This document shows, piece after piece, positions 1-8,861 of a stretch of 64,000 nucleotides of DNA. Position 1 is the first letter of the stretch, and every line of letters starts with the position of its first letter. Source of the DNA: Phycicoccus sp. CSK15P-2 (GTDB taxonomy: Bacteria; Actinomycetota; Actinomycetes; Actinomycetales; Dermatophilaceae). The DNA lies in the NCBI RefSeq assembly GCF_016888005.1, contig NZ_JAFDVE010000031.1, positions 1 to 64,000 of the forward strand. Direction: 5' to 3'. The translations under genes and the position numbers were made by a program. A model generated the notes under the pieces. That model did not search any database, had not been told where the DNA came from, and saw only the letters and a program-made list of their open reading frames with translations.

Positions 1-79
1 CGCCCGCGGCCGCCCCCGCGCCCCGGGGGGGGGGGGGGCCGCGGGGGGCGGGCGGCCCCCCCCCCCCCCGGCCCCCGCG
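1..79. other. G/C-only low-complexity stretch at window edge
   Basis: The first 79 bases contain no A or T and include runs of 14 or more G and C. Nothing coding is seen. Such a block beside ordinary 73% GC sequence is more likely an assembly or sequencing artefact at a contig edge than biology, although a very stable terminator-like structure cannot be excluded. Confidence 0.6.
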
Positions 80-110
80 ACCTGGTCCCCGGTCAGCGGG
101 GTCCGTCAGC

Positions 111-1526
111 TCAGCCGACGGTCACGGTCTGACCGAGGACGTTGACACCGGTGACAGCGTCCCAGGTACCGACGTTCGCCGTCCGGATGGCGTAGCGCGG
201 GTCGTCCGCCGTCGTGTCGTCCGCGGCCGGCAGCGCGAGCGCCAGGGAATACTGCCCGGGCCGCACCCCGGAGAGGTCTGCCGTGAGCGTCGTGGTCGTC
301 CCCGGCATCCAGGACCGGGCGTCCGACTCGAGCGGGACCTCGACCGACCCACCGCTGCCCGTCAGGACCAGCGTCGCGGGCCGCGGCTGGTACGGCGCCG
401 CCCATCCGTCGTTGCGGACGTCGATGCTCACCGTCGGCGCGCTCTGGCCGGAGCCGTCCACGGTGCTCGACTCCAGGACGAACCGGTACCCGAGCCGCTT
501 GGCGGTCTCGGTGATGCCGGCCGCACCCCAGCTGTTCAGCACGTCCTGGTTGTAGTCACGGTTGAGGTAGCTGTAGTGGTAGCGCGCCATCTCGGCGGAC
601 GCGCTCGGCCACTCGGACCGCGGCGGGTTGACGTTGCACGTCTCCCCACCCATGGGGACGTAGGCCGTCTCGGCTTCCAGGTACTCCTGGTCGAGCGAGA
701 TCGGGTCGGACAGGAAGGTGCCGAAGTCGTCGGGCGACGCGAGGAAGCAGTCGTTGTGGTGTCCCACGCGTGCGATCGGCGTGTCGGTCCAGGCCTGGTC
801 GGCGGTCACCGCGCTGTCGGCCCCGCTCGGCACGTCGAGCAGCTGCTGCTTGGAGAGCATCGTGCGGACCTGGACGCTCCGGTCGGCCGGAAGCTCGTCG
901 AGGAGCGCCTCGACGACGGCGTTGCGGTTCTCCCAGTCGGCCTCGGTGACGACACCCGGGTTCGAGGGGTCGGCGACGAAGTGGTCGGTGTAGTACCCCT
1001 CGCCCCACAGCCCGACGAAGCCCTGCTGCACCACGGCGATGACGTCGGAGTTGGCCCGCATCACCGGCCCAAGCTGCTCGATGTGCGAGAGCACGACGTC
1101 GACCGGGGCGTCACCGTACGGCGGCTCGTAGGGCCACGCCCCGCCCTGGGCGTAGGCGAACCGCAGGATCACCGAGACGCCCGCGTCCCGGGCGGCGTCG
1201 AAGTCGGCCTGCAGCTTGCCGAGCAGGTCGGCGTCGAGGGTGGGGGTGTCGGCGAACTTCTCGAGATAGACGACGCGCAGGATCTGGGTGATGCCCTCGG
1301 ACCGGTACCCCGCGAGGACGCTCTCCTGGAGTGGCGTCCATCCGGAGCCGTCGGCCCGCAGGTGGGTCTCGGTGTGGTGGTAGAACCCGCGTTGTGGGTT
1401 GGCGACGACCGCGTCGGACGCCTGGTAGGTCACGGTCGAGGCCGCCTCGGCATCGGCGGTGGCCGTCACCGGCACGGCCAGGCCGACGCCGACGGCGAGG
1501 GCGGCTGCTGTCAGGACTTTTCTCAC
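111..1526 (-). CDS. Secreted DUF4874/DUF4832 domain protein
   Basis: This 471-residue protein starts with a Sec signal peptide (MRK, then a hydrophobic Ala/Val/Leu segment and an Ala-rich cleavage region near residue 28). The mature part has the DUF4874 layout first (NPQRGFYHHTETH near residue 44, ILRVVYLEKFAD, VILRFAYAQGGAWPYEPPYG) and a DUF4832 half with PRSEWP and RDYNQDVLNSWG. These domains resemble TIM-barrel glycan-acting proteins, but no enzymatic activity is established for them. It is the last gene of the leftward sugar-transport arm, 43 bases after the permease, with a good GGAGG ribosome site. I infer extracellular glycan processing or binding upstream of the importer. Confidence 0.85.
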   Translation of the reverse strand: MRKVLTAAALAVGVGLAVPVTATADAEAASTVTYQASDAVVANPQRGFYHHTETHLRADGSGWTPLQESVLAGYRSEGITQILRVVYLEKFADTPTLDADLLGKLQADFDAARDAGVSVILRFAYAQGGAWPYEPPYGDAPVDVVLSHIEQLGPVMRANSDVIAVVQQGFVGLWGEGYYTDHFVADPSNPGVVTEADWENRNAVVEALLDELPADRSVQVRTMLSKQQLLDVPSGADSAVTADQAWTDTPIARVGHHNDCFLASPDDFGTFLSDPISLDQEYLEAETAYVPMGGETCNVNPPRSEWPSASAEMARYHYSYLNRDYNQDVLNSWGAAGITETAKRLGYRFVLESSTVDGSGQSAPTVSIDVRNDGWAAPYQPRPATLVLTGSGGSVEVPLESDARSWMPGTTTTLTADLSGVRPGQYSLALALPAADDTTADDPRYAIRTANVGTWDAVTGVNVLGQTVTVG

Positions 1527-1569
1527 GGAGGATCTCCTTCGGTCGGTCCCGGCGGGGATGCGCGCCGGG

Positions 1570-2427
1570 TCACTTCATCCCGCTCGACGCGAGGCCGTCG
1601 ATGACCCGGCGTTGGAGCACGATGAAGAGGATGAGGACCGGCGCCATCGCGAGCAGGCTCGCGGCCATGACGACGGGGTAGTCGGTCGTGCGGTCTCCGA
1701 TGAGTGTGGCGAGCCCGGCCGACAACGGCATCTCGTCGCTGTACGTGGTGACGACGAGCGGCCACAGCAGCTCGTTCCACGACCAGAGCACGGTGGTGAT
1801 GGCGAGGACGCTGATGGACGGGCGGGCCAGCGGCAGCATGACCCGCCAGAAGACCTGGAACGGGTTGGCGCCGTCGAGGCGTGCTGCCTCCTCCAGCTCC
1901 CGCGGCATCCCGAGGAACGCGGTGCGCATGAGGAAGGTCCCGAACGCGCTGAACAGGCCGGGGAGGACGAGCCCGGGCAGGCTGTCGAGCAGCCCGAGCC
2001 CCTGGATGATCTGGTACTGCGAGAGCAGGTACACCTGCGAGGGCACCATGAGGATGGACAGCACGAGGGCGAGGAGGACCCCGCTGCCGCGGAAGCGCAT
2101 CCGCGCGAACGCGTACCCGGCGAGGGTGCAGAAGAGGATCTGCGCGAGGGTGCGGATCGTCGTCATCCACACCGATGTCTTCAGCTGGTCGAGGAACGGC
2201 AGCCGGTCGAAGACGACGGCGTAGTTGTCCCAGCGCAGCTCGGCCGGCCAGAAGACCGGGGTCACCGACACGACCTCGGCGTTGGTCGACAGCGACATGA
2301 TGACCTGCCAGACGAACGGGAAGGCCATGACCGCGCCGCCGGTGGCGAGGACGAGATGGGCGACCACGTGGGACTGGCGGGCCCGCCCGGAGCGCCGGAC
2401 GGATGGGCGCGCGACGGTCTCAGACAT
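1570..2427 (-). CDS. Carbohydrate ABC transporter permease, MalG type
   Basis: An inner-membrane permease of 285 residues with about six hydrophobic segments. The EAA loop reads ELEEAARLDGANPFQVFWRVMLPLARP, the coupling-helix signature of the CUT1 sugar importer family, and the protein ends in the typical RRVIDGLASSGMK tail. It overlaps the upstream permease gene by 8 bases, so the two are translationally coupled. No ATPase is encoded in this locus. CUT1 importers commonly share a MsiK/UgpC-type ATPase encoded elsewhere. Confidence 0.93.
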   Translation of the reverse strand: MSETVARPSVRRSGRARQSHVVAHLVLATGGAVMAFPFVWQVIMSLSTNAEVVSVTPVFWPAELRWDNYAVVFDRLPFLDQLKTSVWMTTIRTLAQILFCTLAGYAFARMRFRGSGVLLALVLSILMVPSQVYLLSQYQIIQGLGLLDSLPGLVLPGLFSAFGTFLMRTAFLGMPRELEEAARLDGANPFQVFWRVMLPLARPSISVLAITTVLWSWNELLWPLVVTTYSDEMPLSAGLATLIGDRTTDYPVVMAASLLAMAPVLILFIVLQRRVIDGLASSGMK

Positions 2428-3415
2428 CCTGGACCCACCGCCGCTGCATCCGGAACTGGAGGGCGGTGACGACGCCGATGACGAGGAAGATCACCATCGC
2501 GACGGCGGCCGCGTAGCCCTTGTCGTTGTTGACGAAGCCCTCCCGGTAGAAGAGGTAGACGAGCGACATGCTCTGCGGCAGGACGGGGTTGGCGCTGCCG
2601 AGGATGGCGTACAGCAGGTCGAAGAGCTGGAAGCTCGAGATGACCGTGATGATCGTGACGAAGAAGATGCTCGGGGTGAGCAGCGGCACGGTGATCGACC
2701 GGAACTGCCGCCAGGTGCTCGCGCCGTCCAGCTCAGCGGCCTCGTAGAGCTCCGGCGGGATGGTCTTCAGCCCTGCGCCGAGGACGATGACGGAGAACCC
2801 GAGCGAGGACCAGAGCCCGACGATGGCGACGGCGACGATGGCGGTCGAGGAGTCGGAGACCCAGTACGGCCCGTCGACGCCGACCACCCCGAGCGCCCGG
2901 TTGACGAGGCCGAAGTCGCCGTTGAACATCACCCGCCACACCATCGCGATCGCGGTGGGCATCGCGACGTACGGCAGGAAGAACAGGACCCGGTAGAACT
3001 GGGCGAACCGCAGCCCCGGCAGGTTGAGCAGGCTCGCGACGTACACGGCGATGGGGATGCCGAGGGCCACGATGCCCGTGTAGACCAGGGTGTTGCCGAG
3101 CGAGGTGTACAGCTGCGGGTCGGCGACGAGCTCGGTGAAGTTGCCGAACCCGATGAACGTCGACCCGCCGAACGGGCCCGACCTCGTCATCGACAGGTAG
3201 GCGGTGTTGACGATCGGCCACAGGTAGAACACCGCCACCCCGGTGAAGAGGGGTAGGACGAACAGCCACGGCCAGACGCCGTCCCGGCGCAGCGGGGGGC
3301 GTCGCTGCCCGCCGGGCCGCCGCGACCGGGTGCTCCGGCCCTGCCGGGCCGCCGCCACCTCGGGGGAGGCGACGACCCGGGGGTCGTGGGTGGACGTCGT
3401 CATCGGGTCGCTCAC
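2420..3415 (-). CDS. Carbohydrate ABC transporter permease, MalF type
   Basis: A 331-residue permease with a charged Arg-rich cytoplasmic N-terminus of about 50 residues, a first membrane helix at VWPWLFVLPLFTGVAVFYLWP, and the EAA loop IPPELYEAAELDGASTWRQF about 100 residues from the end. The periplasmic-loop motif FIGFGNFTEL is typical of CUT1 MalF-like subunits. It should pair with the MalG-type permease just downstream. Its start overlaps the end of the binding-protein gene (ATGA), so binding protein and both permeases form one operon. Confidence 0.93.
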   Translation of the reverse strand: MSDPMTTSTHDPRVVASPEVAAARQGRSTRSRRPGGQRRPPLRRDGVWPWLFVLPLFTGVAVFYLWPIVNTAYLSMTRSGPFGGSTFIGFGNFTELVADPQLYTSLGNTLVYTGIVALGIPIAVYVASLLNLPGLRFAQFYRVLFFLPYVAMPTAIAMVWRVMFNGDFGLVNRALGVVGVDGPYWVSDSSTAIVAVAIVGLWSSLGFSVIVLGAGLKTIPPELYEAAELDGASTWRQFRSITVPLLTPSIFFVTIITVISSFQLFDLLYAILGSANPVLPQSMSLVYLFYREGFVNNDKGYAAAVAMVIFLVIGVVTALQFRMQRRWVQDV

Positions 3416-4722
3416 TCCTCGGCGAGCGCCGCGTCCATCTGCTTCGCCAGGTCGGCGGTCACCTGGTCGACCGGCTTCGCCCCGGAGAAGGCCTGCGGGA
3501 GGAGGTCGGTCTCGAGGGCGTTCCAGGCGGCGGAGTTGTTGCTCACCGGGAGCGGCTTCGCATAGGCCACCGCGTCGAGGAAGACCTGGAGGTTCGCGTC
3601 CGGCATCGACGCGGTGAACGCGCTCTGGGTGCCGGTGAAGGCCGGGATGACCGAGCCCGCGTCACCCTGCTGCTGCTGGGCGTCCTTGCTCGCGAGGAAC
3701 ACCTGGAGCGCCTGCGCGGCCTCCTTGTTGGTCGACGACGCCGCGACGACGTTGGCCACGCCGTGGATGACGGTGGCCTGCTCCTCGTCCGTCGGCAGCG
3801 GCAAGACCGTGACGTCCTTCGCCAGCGCCTCGTCCTGGAGCGCGGCCCGGAACCAGCTGCCGCCCCAGTACATCGCGAGCTTGCCGGACGTGAACCACTG
3901 GTCGGCCGTGGTGTCGGTCAGCTGCTGCATCGACGGCGAGGCACCGCTCTCCATCAGGTCGGTCCAGAACTGGATGCCGGCCTGGTCCTCGGGCGTCGCG
4001 TAGCCGGAGGTGCCGTCCTCCACGACGTAGCCGCCGGCCTGGAAGATCGTGTTGTAGTACGTCGTCTGGCCGTCCATCCCGCCCGCGGCGCCGTAGACCC
4101 CGTCGGACTTCAGCTTCTCGGAGATCTCGGCGGCCGTGTCCTGGAACTCCTGCCACGTCCAGTCGCCCGTCGGCAGGTCGACACCGGCCTTGTCGAAGAG
4201 CGCCGTGTTGGTCCAGATGCCGATCGTGTCGAAGTCCTTCGGGACGCCGTACTGCGTGCCGTCGACCGTGTAGAGGTCGACGAGCGAGGACGGGTAGCTC
4301 GCCGGGTCGATCGCACCGGCCTCGACCTCCCCGGTGATCGGCTCGATCTTGCCGTTGGAGGCGTAGAGGCCGATGTTCGGGCCGTTCATCCAGAACAGGT
4401 CTGGCAGCGTGTCGCTCGAGGCCTGGGTCTGCAGCTTGGTCCAGTACTCCCCCCACGGCGTGACGTTCACGGTGACGTCGATGTTCGGGTACTTCTCGTT
4501 GAACGCCGCGAGGTTCTCGTCGATCGCCGCCACCTGGGTCTGGTCCCAGACGCTGTAGGTGATGTCGGCGGCCAGGTCCTGGGCCGGCTCGGTCCAGCCG
4601 CCGGAGGAGTCCGCGCCCTCTCCTCCCGTGTCGTCGCCGTTGCCGCAGCCGGCGGCGAGCAGGGTGACTCCGAGGGCCAGTGCGGCCGCGCGGGTTGCGC
4701 CGCGGGCTGGGGTGCGGGTCAT
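3412..4722 (-). CDS. Extracellular sugar-binding lipoprotein of ABC importer
   Basis: A 436-residue family 1 solute-binding protein. The N-terminus MTRTPARGATRAAALALG leads to the lipobox LLAAGC, so it should be anchored to the membrane by a lipidated Cys. Family features include ITYSVWDQTQVAAIDENLAAFNEKYPNI, LPDLFWMNG and KLAMYWGGSWF. I chose the ATG at 4722 because it gives a clean signal peptide and has AAGGAA 10 bases upstream; the open frame extends further without support. It delivers the substrate to the two permeases encoded downstream. The substrate cannot be read from sequence, but the neighbouring enzymes point to a hexose or amino sugar. Confidence 0.93.
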   Translation of the reverse strand: MTRTPARGATRAAALALGVTLLAAGCGNGDDTGGEGADSSGGWTEPAQDLAADITYSVWDQTQVAAIDENLAAFNEKYPNIDVTVNVTPWGEYWTKLQTQASSDTLPDLFWMNGPNIGLYASNGKIEPITGEVEAGAIDPASYPSSLVDLYTVDGTQYGVPKDFDTIGIWTNTALFDKAGVDLPTGDWTWQEFQDTAAEISEKLKSDGVYGAAGGMDGQTTYYNTIFQAGGYVVEDGTSGYATPEDQAGIQFWTDLMESGASPSMQQLTDTTADQWFTSGKLAMYWGGSWFRAALQDEALAKDVTVLPLPTDEEQATVIHGVANVVAASSTNKEAAQALQVFLASKDAQQQQGDAGSVIPAFTGTQSAFTASMPDANLQVFLDAVAYAKPLPVSNNSAAWNALETDLLPQAFSGAKPVDQVTADLAKQMDAALAEE

Positions 4723-5918
4723 GTGGGGTTCCTTCCGGGGATGGTGGTGCTGCGGGTGAAGTGCGCGATGACGTCCGCGGGCAGGTCCGGGACCTCGAGA
4801 GGGCGGGAGCCCTCGCGCAGTGAGCGGGCGGCGAGAGCACCGGCGGCGACGGCCGCACGGGCCGCGACGGGTGAGACGAGGGTCGGGGCGCCGTCGACGA
4901 CGTGGTCGAGGAACTCGGTCATCGTGAGCAGGTCGGCGTCCTCGTGGCCGGAGGTGACGCCCTCGACGGGGTACTCGACGTCGCCGGCGACCTGCCACTC
5001 GTGGCGGCGGTTCCAGACCTTGACGACCGCTCCGCCGGTGTCGCCGACGTTCTCGAGACGCCCCTCGGTCCCGATGACGGTGTAGTTGCGCCAGTAGTCC
5101 GGGGTGAAGTGGCACTGCTGGTAGCTGGCCTGGACGCCGTTGTCGAGCGTCATGAGCATCATCGAGAGGTCCTCGACGTCGACGACGGGGTTGAGCCCGG
5201 TCTGGGTGGCCGGCGGCCAGTTGTCGTAGGAGAACCAGTCCGGCATCGTCTCGCCGGGGCGCTCGCGCCGGTCGGTGACGTCGCCGTAGACCATGAGGGC
5301 CCCCATCCCGACGACTCTTCGGGTGTAGCCCGCGGCGAGGTGGTGGACGACGTCGAGGTCGTGGCTGGCCTTCTGGAGCAGCAGGGTGTTCGTGCGGCTG
5401 CGGTCGGCGTGCCAGTCCTTGAAGTAGTAGTCCCCGCCGTTGCCGACGAAGTGGCGCACCCAGACGGCCTTGACCTCGCCGATCTCGCCGCGCTCGACGA
5501 TGCCGCGCATGGTGCGCACGACGCCGGAGTGCCGGAAGTTGTGGCCGACGTAGAGCGGGGTGCCGGTGCGGGCGGCGGTCGCGAGCACCCGGTCGGCGCC
5601 CTCGAGGGTGATGGCGAGCGGCTTCTCGAGGTAGACGGCGACCCCCGCCTCGAGCAGCGCGACGGCGACGTCCTCGTGGGTGTCGTCGGGGGTCAGGACC
5701 ACGGCCGCGTCGACGCCCCCGGCATCGAGGAGGGAGTCCAGCGTGGGGTGCCGGGCGGCGTCCGGGTGGTCCGCTGCGGCCTGTGCGAGACGCGTCTCGT
5801 CGGGGTCGGTCACCGCGACGACCTGCGCTCCGGGCCGGGCGGTGGCCACGTGCGCGGAGATCGGGCTGCGGGCGCCGTAGCCGACCACGGCCACCCGGAC
5901 CTCGCCGCCGCCGGTCAT
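4719..5918 (-). CDS. Gfo/Idh/MocA family NAD(P)-dependent sugar oxidoreductase
   Basis: About 399 residues. The Rossmann fold begins at VRVAVVGYGARSP and is followed by the family signature YLEKPLAI, whose EKP lysine is catalytic in this family, then GHNFRHSG and a C-terminal beta-sheet dimerisation domain. It probably oxidises or epimerises a sugar or inositol-type substrate brought in by the adjacent importer. It is the first gene of the leftward operon and overlaps the binding-protein gene by 4 bases. The ATG at 5918 gives a normal N-terminus. An in-frame ATG at 5942 is also possible, and neither has a clear ribosome site. Confidence 0.88.
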   Translation of the reverse strand: MTGGGEVRVAVVGYGARSPISAHVATARPGAQVVAVTDPDETRLAQAAADHPDAARHPTLDSLLDAGGVDAAVVLTPDDTHEDVAVALLEAGVAVYLEKPLAITLEGADRVLATAARTGTPLYVGHNFRHSGVVRTMRGIVERGEIGEVKAVWVRHFVGNGGDYYFKDWHADRSRTNTLLLQKASHDLDVVHHLAAGYTRRVVGMGALMVYGDVTDRRERPGETMPDWFSYDNWPPATQTGLNPVVDVEDLSMMLMTLDNGVQASYQQCHFTPDYWRNYTVIGTEGRLENVGDTGGAVVKVWNRRHEWQVAGDVEYPVEGVTSGHEDADLLTMTEFLDHVVDGAPTLVSPVAARAAVAAGALAARSLREGSRPLEVPDLPADVIAHFTRSTTIPGRNPT

Positions 5919-5961
5919 CGACCGGCCCGCATCGCCGCGCATGACGACATCGTGCACGAGG

Positions 5962-5997
5962 TGATCATTTTTGTCACTATCTCTGCCCAAATGATCA
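5962..5997. promoter_or_regulatory. Inverted repeat, probable DeoR-family operator
   Basis: TGATCATTT at 5962-5970 is repeated inverted as AAATGATCA at 5989-5997 around an 18-base spacer, in an AT-rich patch just ahead of the oxidoreductase gene. TGATCA recurs at 6975 on the far side of the DeoR gene, and TCTGCnCAAAT occurs at both places. The position fits control of the leftward transporter arm by the adjacent regulator. Binding is inferred. Confidence 0.6.
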
Positions 5998-6122
5998 TGT
6001 ACGGACGCTAGCCCGGTCGGCGGCGACCCGCCAGGGGGGTGCCACGATGTTTTACCCGGCCGCAACACGGGCATCCCGACAGCCGCCGACCGTGTGCCGG
6101 CAGTGCTGTGCGCCGTCCCGCG

Positions 6123-6917
6123 TCAGGCGGAGTCGGCGACGAGCAGCTCGACCCCGGCCGCCGTGAGCTCGGCCTCGACGTCCGCGGAGACCGGTCGGTC
6201 GGTGACGAGCACGTCGACCGTGGACAGCGGGCAGATGCGGGCGAACGTGCTGCGCCCGATCTTCGTGGAGTCCGCCGCGACGAGGACCCTGCGCGCCACG
6301 CCCGCCAGCTCGCGGCTGGCCTGGGCCTCGCCCTCGTGCACCGTCGTCGCACCGAACTGCCCGCTCAGGCCGTCGACCCCGAGCACCGCCCAGTCGATGC
6401 TGAAGTCACGCAGCGACGCCCCGACGAGCGGGCCGACGAGCTCGTACGACTGGCGGCGCGGCACGCCGCCGGTCACGACGATCTTGACGTGCTCGCGGAC
6501 CGACATCTCGTACGCGATGTTGAGCGCGTTCGTGACGATGGTGACCCCGGGCCCCTCACCCTCGGGCTGCAACGCGCTGCTGCGTCCGATCGCGCGGGCG
6601 ACCTCGGTGGTCGTCGTCCCCCCGTTGAGACCGACGGCGTCACCCTGGCGCAGCAGGCCCGCGACCGTCCGCGCGATGGCGGTCTTCGCGTCGGCCTGCC
6701 GCGCGATCTTGTACTGCAGCGGCAGCTCGTACCCCGAGCCGCGTGCGCTGGCCCCCCCGTGGGTCCGGGTGACGAGCCCGTGCTCGGCGAGCGTGTTGAG
6801 GTCGCGACGCACCGTGGCACCGGAGACGCCGAGGACGTCGCTGATCTCGGAGATCGACACGCTGCCGCGCTCGCTCACGAGGTCGAGCAGCGTGTTGAGC
6901 CGCTTCTGCGCCGTCAT
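6123..6917 (-). CDS. DeoR/GlpR family transcriptional regulator of sugar metabolism
   Basis: A DeoR-type repressor of about 264 residues. The N-terminal winged helix reads ISEISDVLGVSGATVRRDL followed by HGGA, the family signature. The C-terminal sugar-phosphate sensor (DeoRC) contains GLNGGTTTTEVAR, IVTNALNIA and VLVAADSTKIGR. It lies between the two catabolic arms and is likely to respond to a phosphorylated intermediate of the pathway. The ATG at 6917 has GGAGG 11 bases upstream. An upstream ATG at 6947 would add ten residues but lacks a ribosome site. Confidence 0.92.
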   Translation of the reverse strand: MTAQKRLNTLLDLVSERGSVSISEISDVLGVSGATVRRDLNTLAEHGLVTRTHGGASARGSGYELPLQYKIARQADAKTAIARTVAGLLRQGDAVGLNGGTTTTEVARAIGRSSALQPEGEGPGVTIVTNALNIAYEMSVREHVKIVVTGGVPRRQSYELVGPLVGASLRDFSIDWAVLGVDGLSGQFGATTVHEGEAQASRELAGVARRVLVAADSTKIGRSTFARICPLSTVDVLVTDRPVSADVEAELTAAGVELLVADSA

Positions 6918-6973
6918 CCTGGACCGTCCCTCCGTCGTCGCGCCCATGCTGCCAGACCACTCTGTTGCACCTG

Positions 6974-7010
6974 TTGATCAGTTCTGCTCAAATATTCGTC
7001 AATCAGTCAA
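6974..7010. promoter_or_regulatory. AT-rich promoter/operator region upstream of the SIS gene
   Basis: This patch is far richer in A+T than its surroundings and contains TTGATCA (6974-6980), TCTGCTCAAAT (6984-6994) and GTCAATCAGTCAAAA. The TGATCA and TCTGCnCAAAT words match those at 5962-5997. It lies between the divergent DeoR and SIS genes, as expected for an operator controlling the rightward catabolic arm. Confidence 0.55.
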
Positions 7011-7060
7011 AACTGCGCGCCACGTACGATGGTGACGCCCCACCGTCCCGAAGGATGCCG

Positions 7061-7936
7061 ATGTCCTCCACGCACGTCGACGCCGAGATCGCCTCGCAGC
7101 CGGACACCTGGCTGGCCGCGGCCCGGCTGGCGCCCTCCCTCGCCGACGTCCTCCCCGCGCCCGGGGAGCGGGTCGCCGTCGTGGGCTGCGGCACGAGCTG
7201 GTTCGTCGCGATGGCCTACGCCGTGCTGCGCGAGCAGGCGGGGCACGGTGTCACGGACGCTTTCGCCGGCAGCGAGTACCCGACGAGCCGTGCCTACGAC
7301 CGGGTTCTCGCCATCTCCCGCTCCGGGACGACGACCGAGGTCATCGAGCTGCTCGACCAGCTGCGCGGGCAGCGGACCGTCCTGCTCACGGCGGTCCCGG
7401 ACGCACCCGCGGCGGCGGCCGCCGCATCCGTCGTCGGCCTCGCGTTCGCCGACGAGCAGTCCGTGGTCCAGACCCGGTTCGCGACGAGCACCCTCGCCCT
7501 CCTCCGGGCGCACACCGGCGAGGTCGTCGGACCGCTCGCGGACCAGGCCCGGCGGGCGCTCGAGACGCCGCTGCCGGACCTCGACGTCGACCAGTGCACG
7601 TTCGTCGGTCGCGGCTGGGCCGTCGGGCTCGCCGCCGAGGCCGCGCTGAAGACCCGCGAGGCCGCACAGTTCTGGGCCGAGTCCTACCCGGCCATGGACT
7701 ACCGCCACGGCCCCATCGCCATCGCCCAGCCGGGGCGCCTCGTGTGGAGCCTCGGCCCGGCCCCCGAGGGACTGGACGACGACGTCGCCACCACCGGCGC
7801 CACCTTCGTCCAGCACGACCTCGACCCGATGGCCGGGCTCGTCGTCGCACAGCGCTTCGCCGTGGCCCTCGCCACCTCCCGAGGGCTCGACCCCGACCGG
7901 CCCCGGTCGCTGACCCGCTCGGTCATCCTCGCGTGA
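7061..7936 (+). CDS. SIS-domain sugar isomerase/deaminase, AgaS/GlmS-C-like
   Basis: A 291-residue protein with two SIS half-domains. The first carries AVVGCGTSWFVA and ISRSGTTTEV (sugar-phosphate binding Ser/Thr loops). The second carries FVGRGWAVGLAAEAALKTREAAQFWAE and DYRHGPIAI, which match the isomerase half of GlmS and the AgaS/FrlB families. It probably interconverts or deaminates a hexosamine phosphate or deglycates an amino sugar phosphate. The ATG at 7061 has GAAGG 6 bases upstream. It is the first gene of a five-gene operon with a kinase, PfkB and aldolase, which supports a galactosamine or tagatose-type route. Confidence 0.85.
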   Translation: MSSTHVDAEIASQPDTWLAAARLAPSLADVLPAPGERVAVVGCGTSWFVAMAYAVLREQAGHGVTDAFAGSEYPTSRAYDRVLAISRSGTTTEVIELLDQLRGQRTVLLTAVPDAPAAAAAASVVGLAFADEQSVVQTRFATSTLALLRAHTGEVVGPLADQARRALETPLPDLDVDQCTFVGRGWAVGLAAEAALKTREAAQFWAESYPAMDYRHGPIAIAQPGRLVWSLGPAPEGLDDDVATTGATFVQHDLDPMAGLVVAQRFAVALATSRGLDPDRPRSLTRSVILA

Positions 7937-7952
7937 GGCCGGGAGCCACCGC

Positions 7953-8861
7953 GTGACCCCCGGCACGGCAGCGGTCTGGGGCGTCGACGTCGGCGGGACG
8001 ACGACCAAGGCCCTCCTGCTCGCGCCCGACGGCACCGTCCTCGACGAGCGCCGCGCCCCGACGCCGTCCCCCGACGCGGACGGCACGCGGGTCGCCTCCG
8101 CGGTCACCGAGCTCGTCGGCCCGGACCCGGGCGGGGCGGTGGGCGTCGTCGTGCCCGGGGTGGTCGACGAGAGCCGGGGAGTGGCCGTGTGGTCCGCCAA
8201 CCTCGGCTTCCGGGACGCCCCCCTGCTGCGGTTGCTGTCCGGCCGGATCGGCGCGCCGGTCGCGTTCGGCCAGGACGTCCGGGCCGGGGCGCTCGGCGAG
8301 ACGGTCGACGGTGCCGCGGCGGACGCGCCGGGTCCGGTCGTCTTCCTGCCCGTGGGCACCGGCGTCGCCGCGGCGGTGCTCCTCGACGGCGTACCCCTCG
8401 TGTCGGGTGGCTGGGCGGGCGAGGTCGGCCAGCTCGTCCTCACCGGGGGCCGGCGGGCCGGCGAGGTGGTCGAGGCCGTGGGGTCCGCCTCCGCGCTCGC
8501 CCGGCGGGCCGGGGAGCCGGACGCCCGGAGGGTGGCCGAACGCGTCGCCGCGGGAGACCCGGTCGCGCTCGAGCTCTGGCAGGACGCGGTCGACGCGCTT
8601 GCCGTCGCCGTCGCCGCACTCGTCGTCTCGGTGGCACCCGCCCTCGTCGTCGTGGGAGGAGGCCTGGCCCAGGCGGGGTCGACCCTGCTCGACCCGCTCA
8701 TCGGAGCCGTCGCGGCGCTCACCCCGGGCCTGCGACAGCCCCGCGTCGTCCCCGCCGTCCACGGCGACCTCGCCGCGGCCCGCGGCGCCGCCGTCCTCGC
8801 GCGCCGGCTCGCCGGCGGTCCCCGGCCCGGCACCGCCGACCCCGTCCGGGCCGCACCGTGA
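7953..8861 (+). CDS. ROK family sugar kinase, zinc motif absent
   Basis: A 302-residue ROK-fold protein. The phosphate-binding motif DVGGTTTKALLL is at residue 12 and the second ATPase motif FLPVGTGVAAAV near residue 130. The usual ROK acidic loop becomes GGWAGEVGQLVL and the Cys-rich zinc-binding motif of most ROK kinases is missing; I find no cysteine in the protein. It is probably a kinase for the imported sugar. It starts with GTG at 7953 behind GGGAG, and its stop overlaps the next start (GTGA). Confidence 0.85.
   Translation: MTPGTAAVWGVDVGGTTTKALLLAPDGTVLDERRAPTPSPDADGTRVASAVTELVGPDPGGAVGVVVPGVVDESRGVAVWSANLGFRDAPLLRLLSGRIGAPVAFGQDVRAGALGETVDGAAADAPGPVVFLPVGTGVAAAVLLDGVPLVSGGWAGEVGQLVLTGGRRAGEVVEAVGSASALARRAGEPDARRVAERVAAGDPVALELWQDAVDALAVAVAALVVSVAPALVVVGGGLAQAGSTLLDPLIGAVAALTPGLRQPRVVPAVHGDLAAARGAAVLARRLAGGPRPGTADPVRAAP

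Noticed and set aside
4722-5115. N-terminal extension of the sugar-binding protein
   Set aside because: The extension overlaps the oxidoreductase gene, is Arg-rich, and would bury the signal peptide and lipobox. The ATG at 4722 has a ribosome site.
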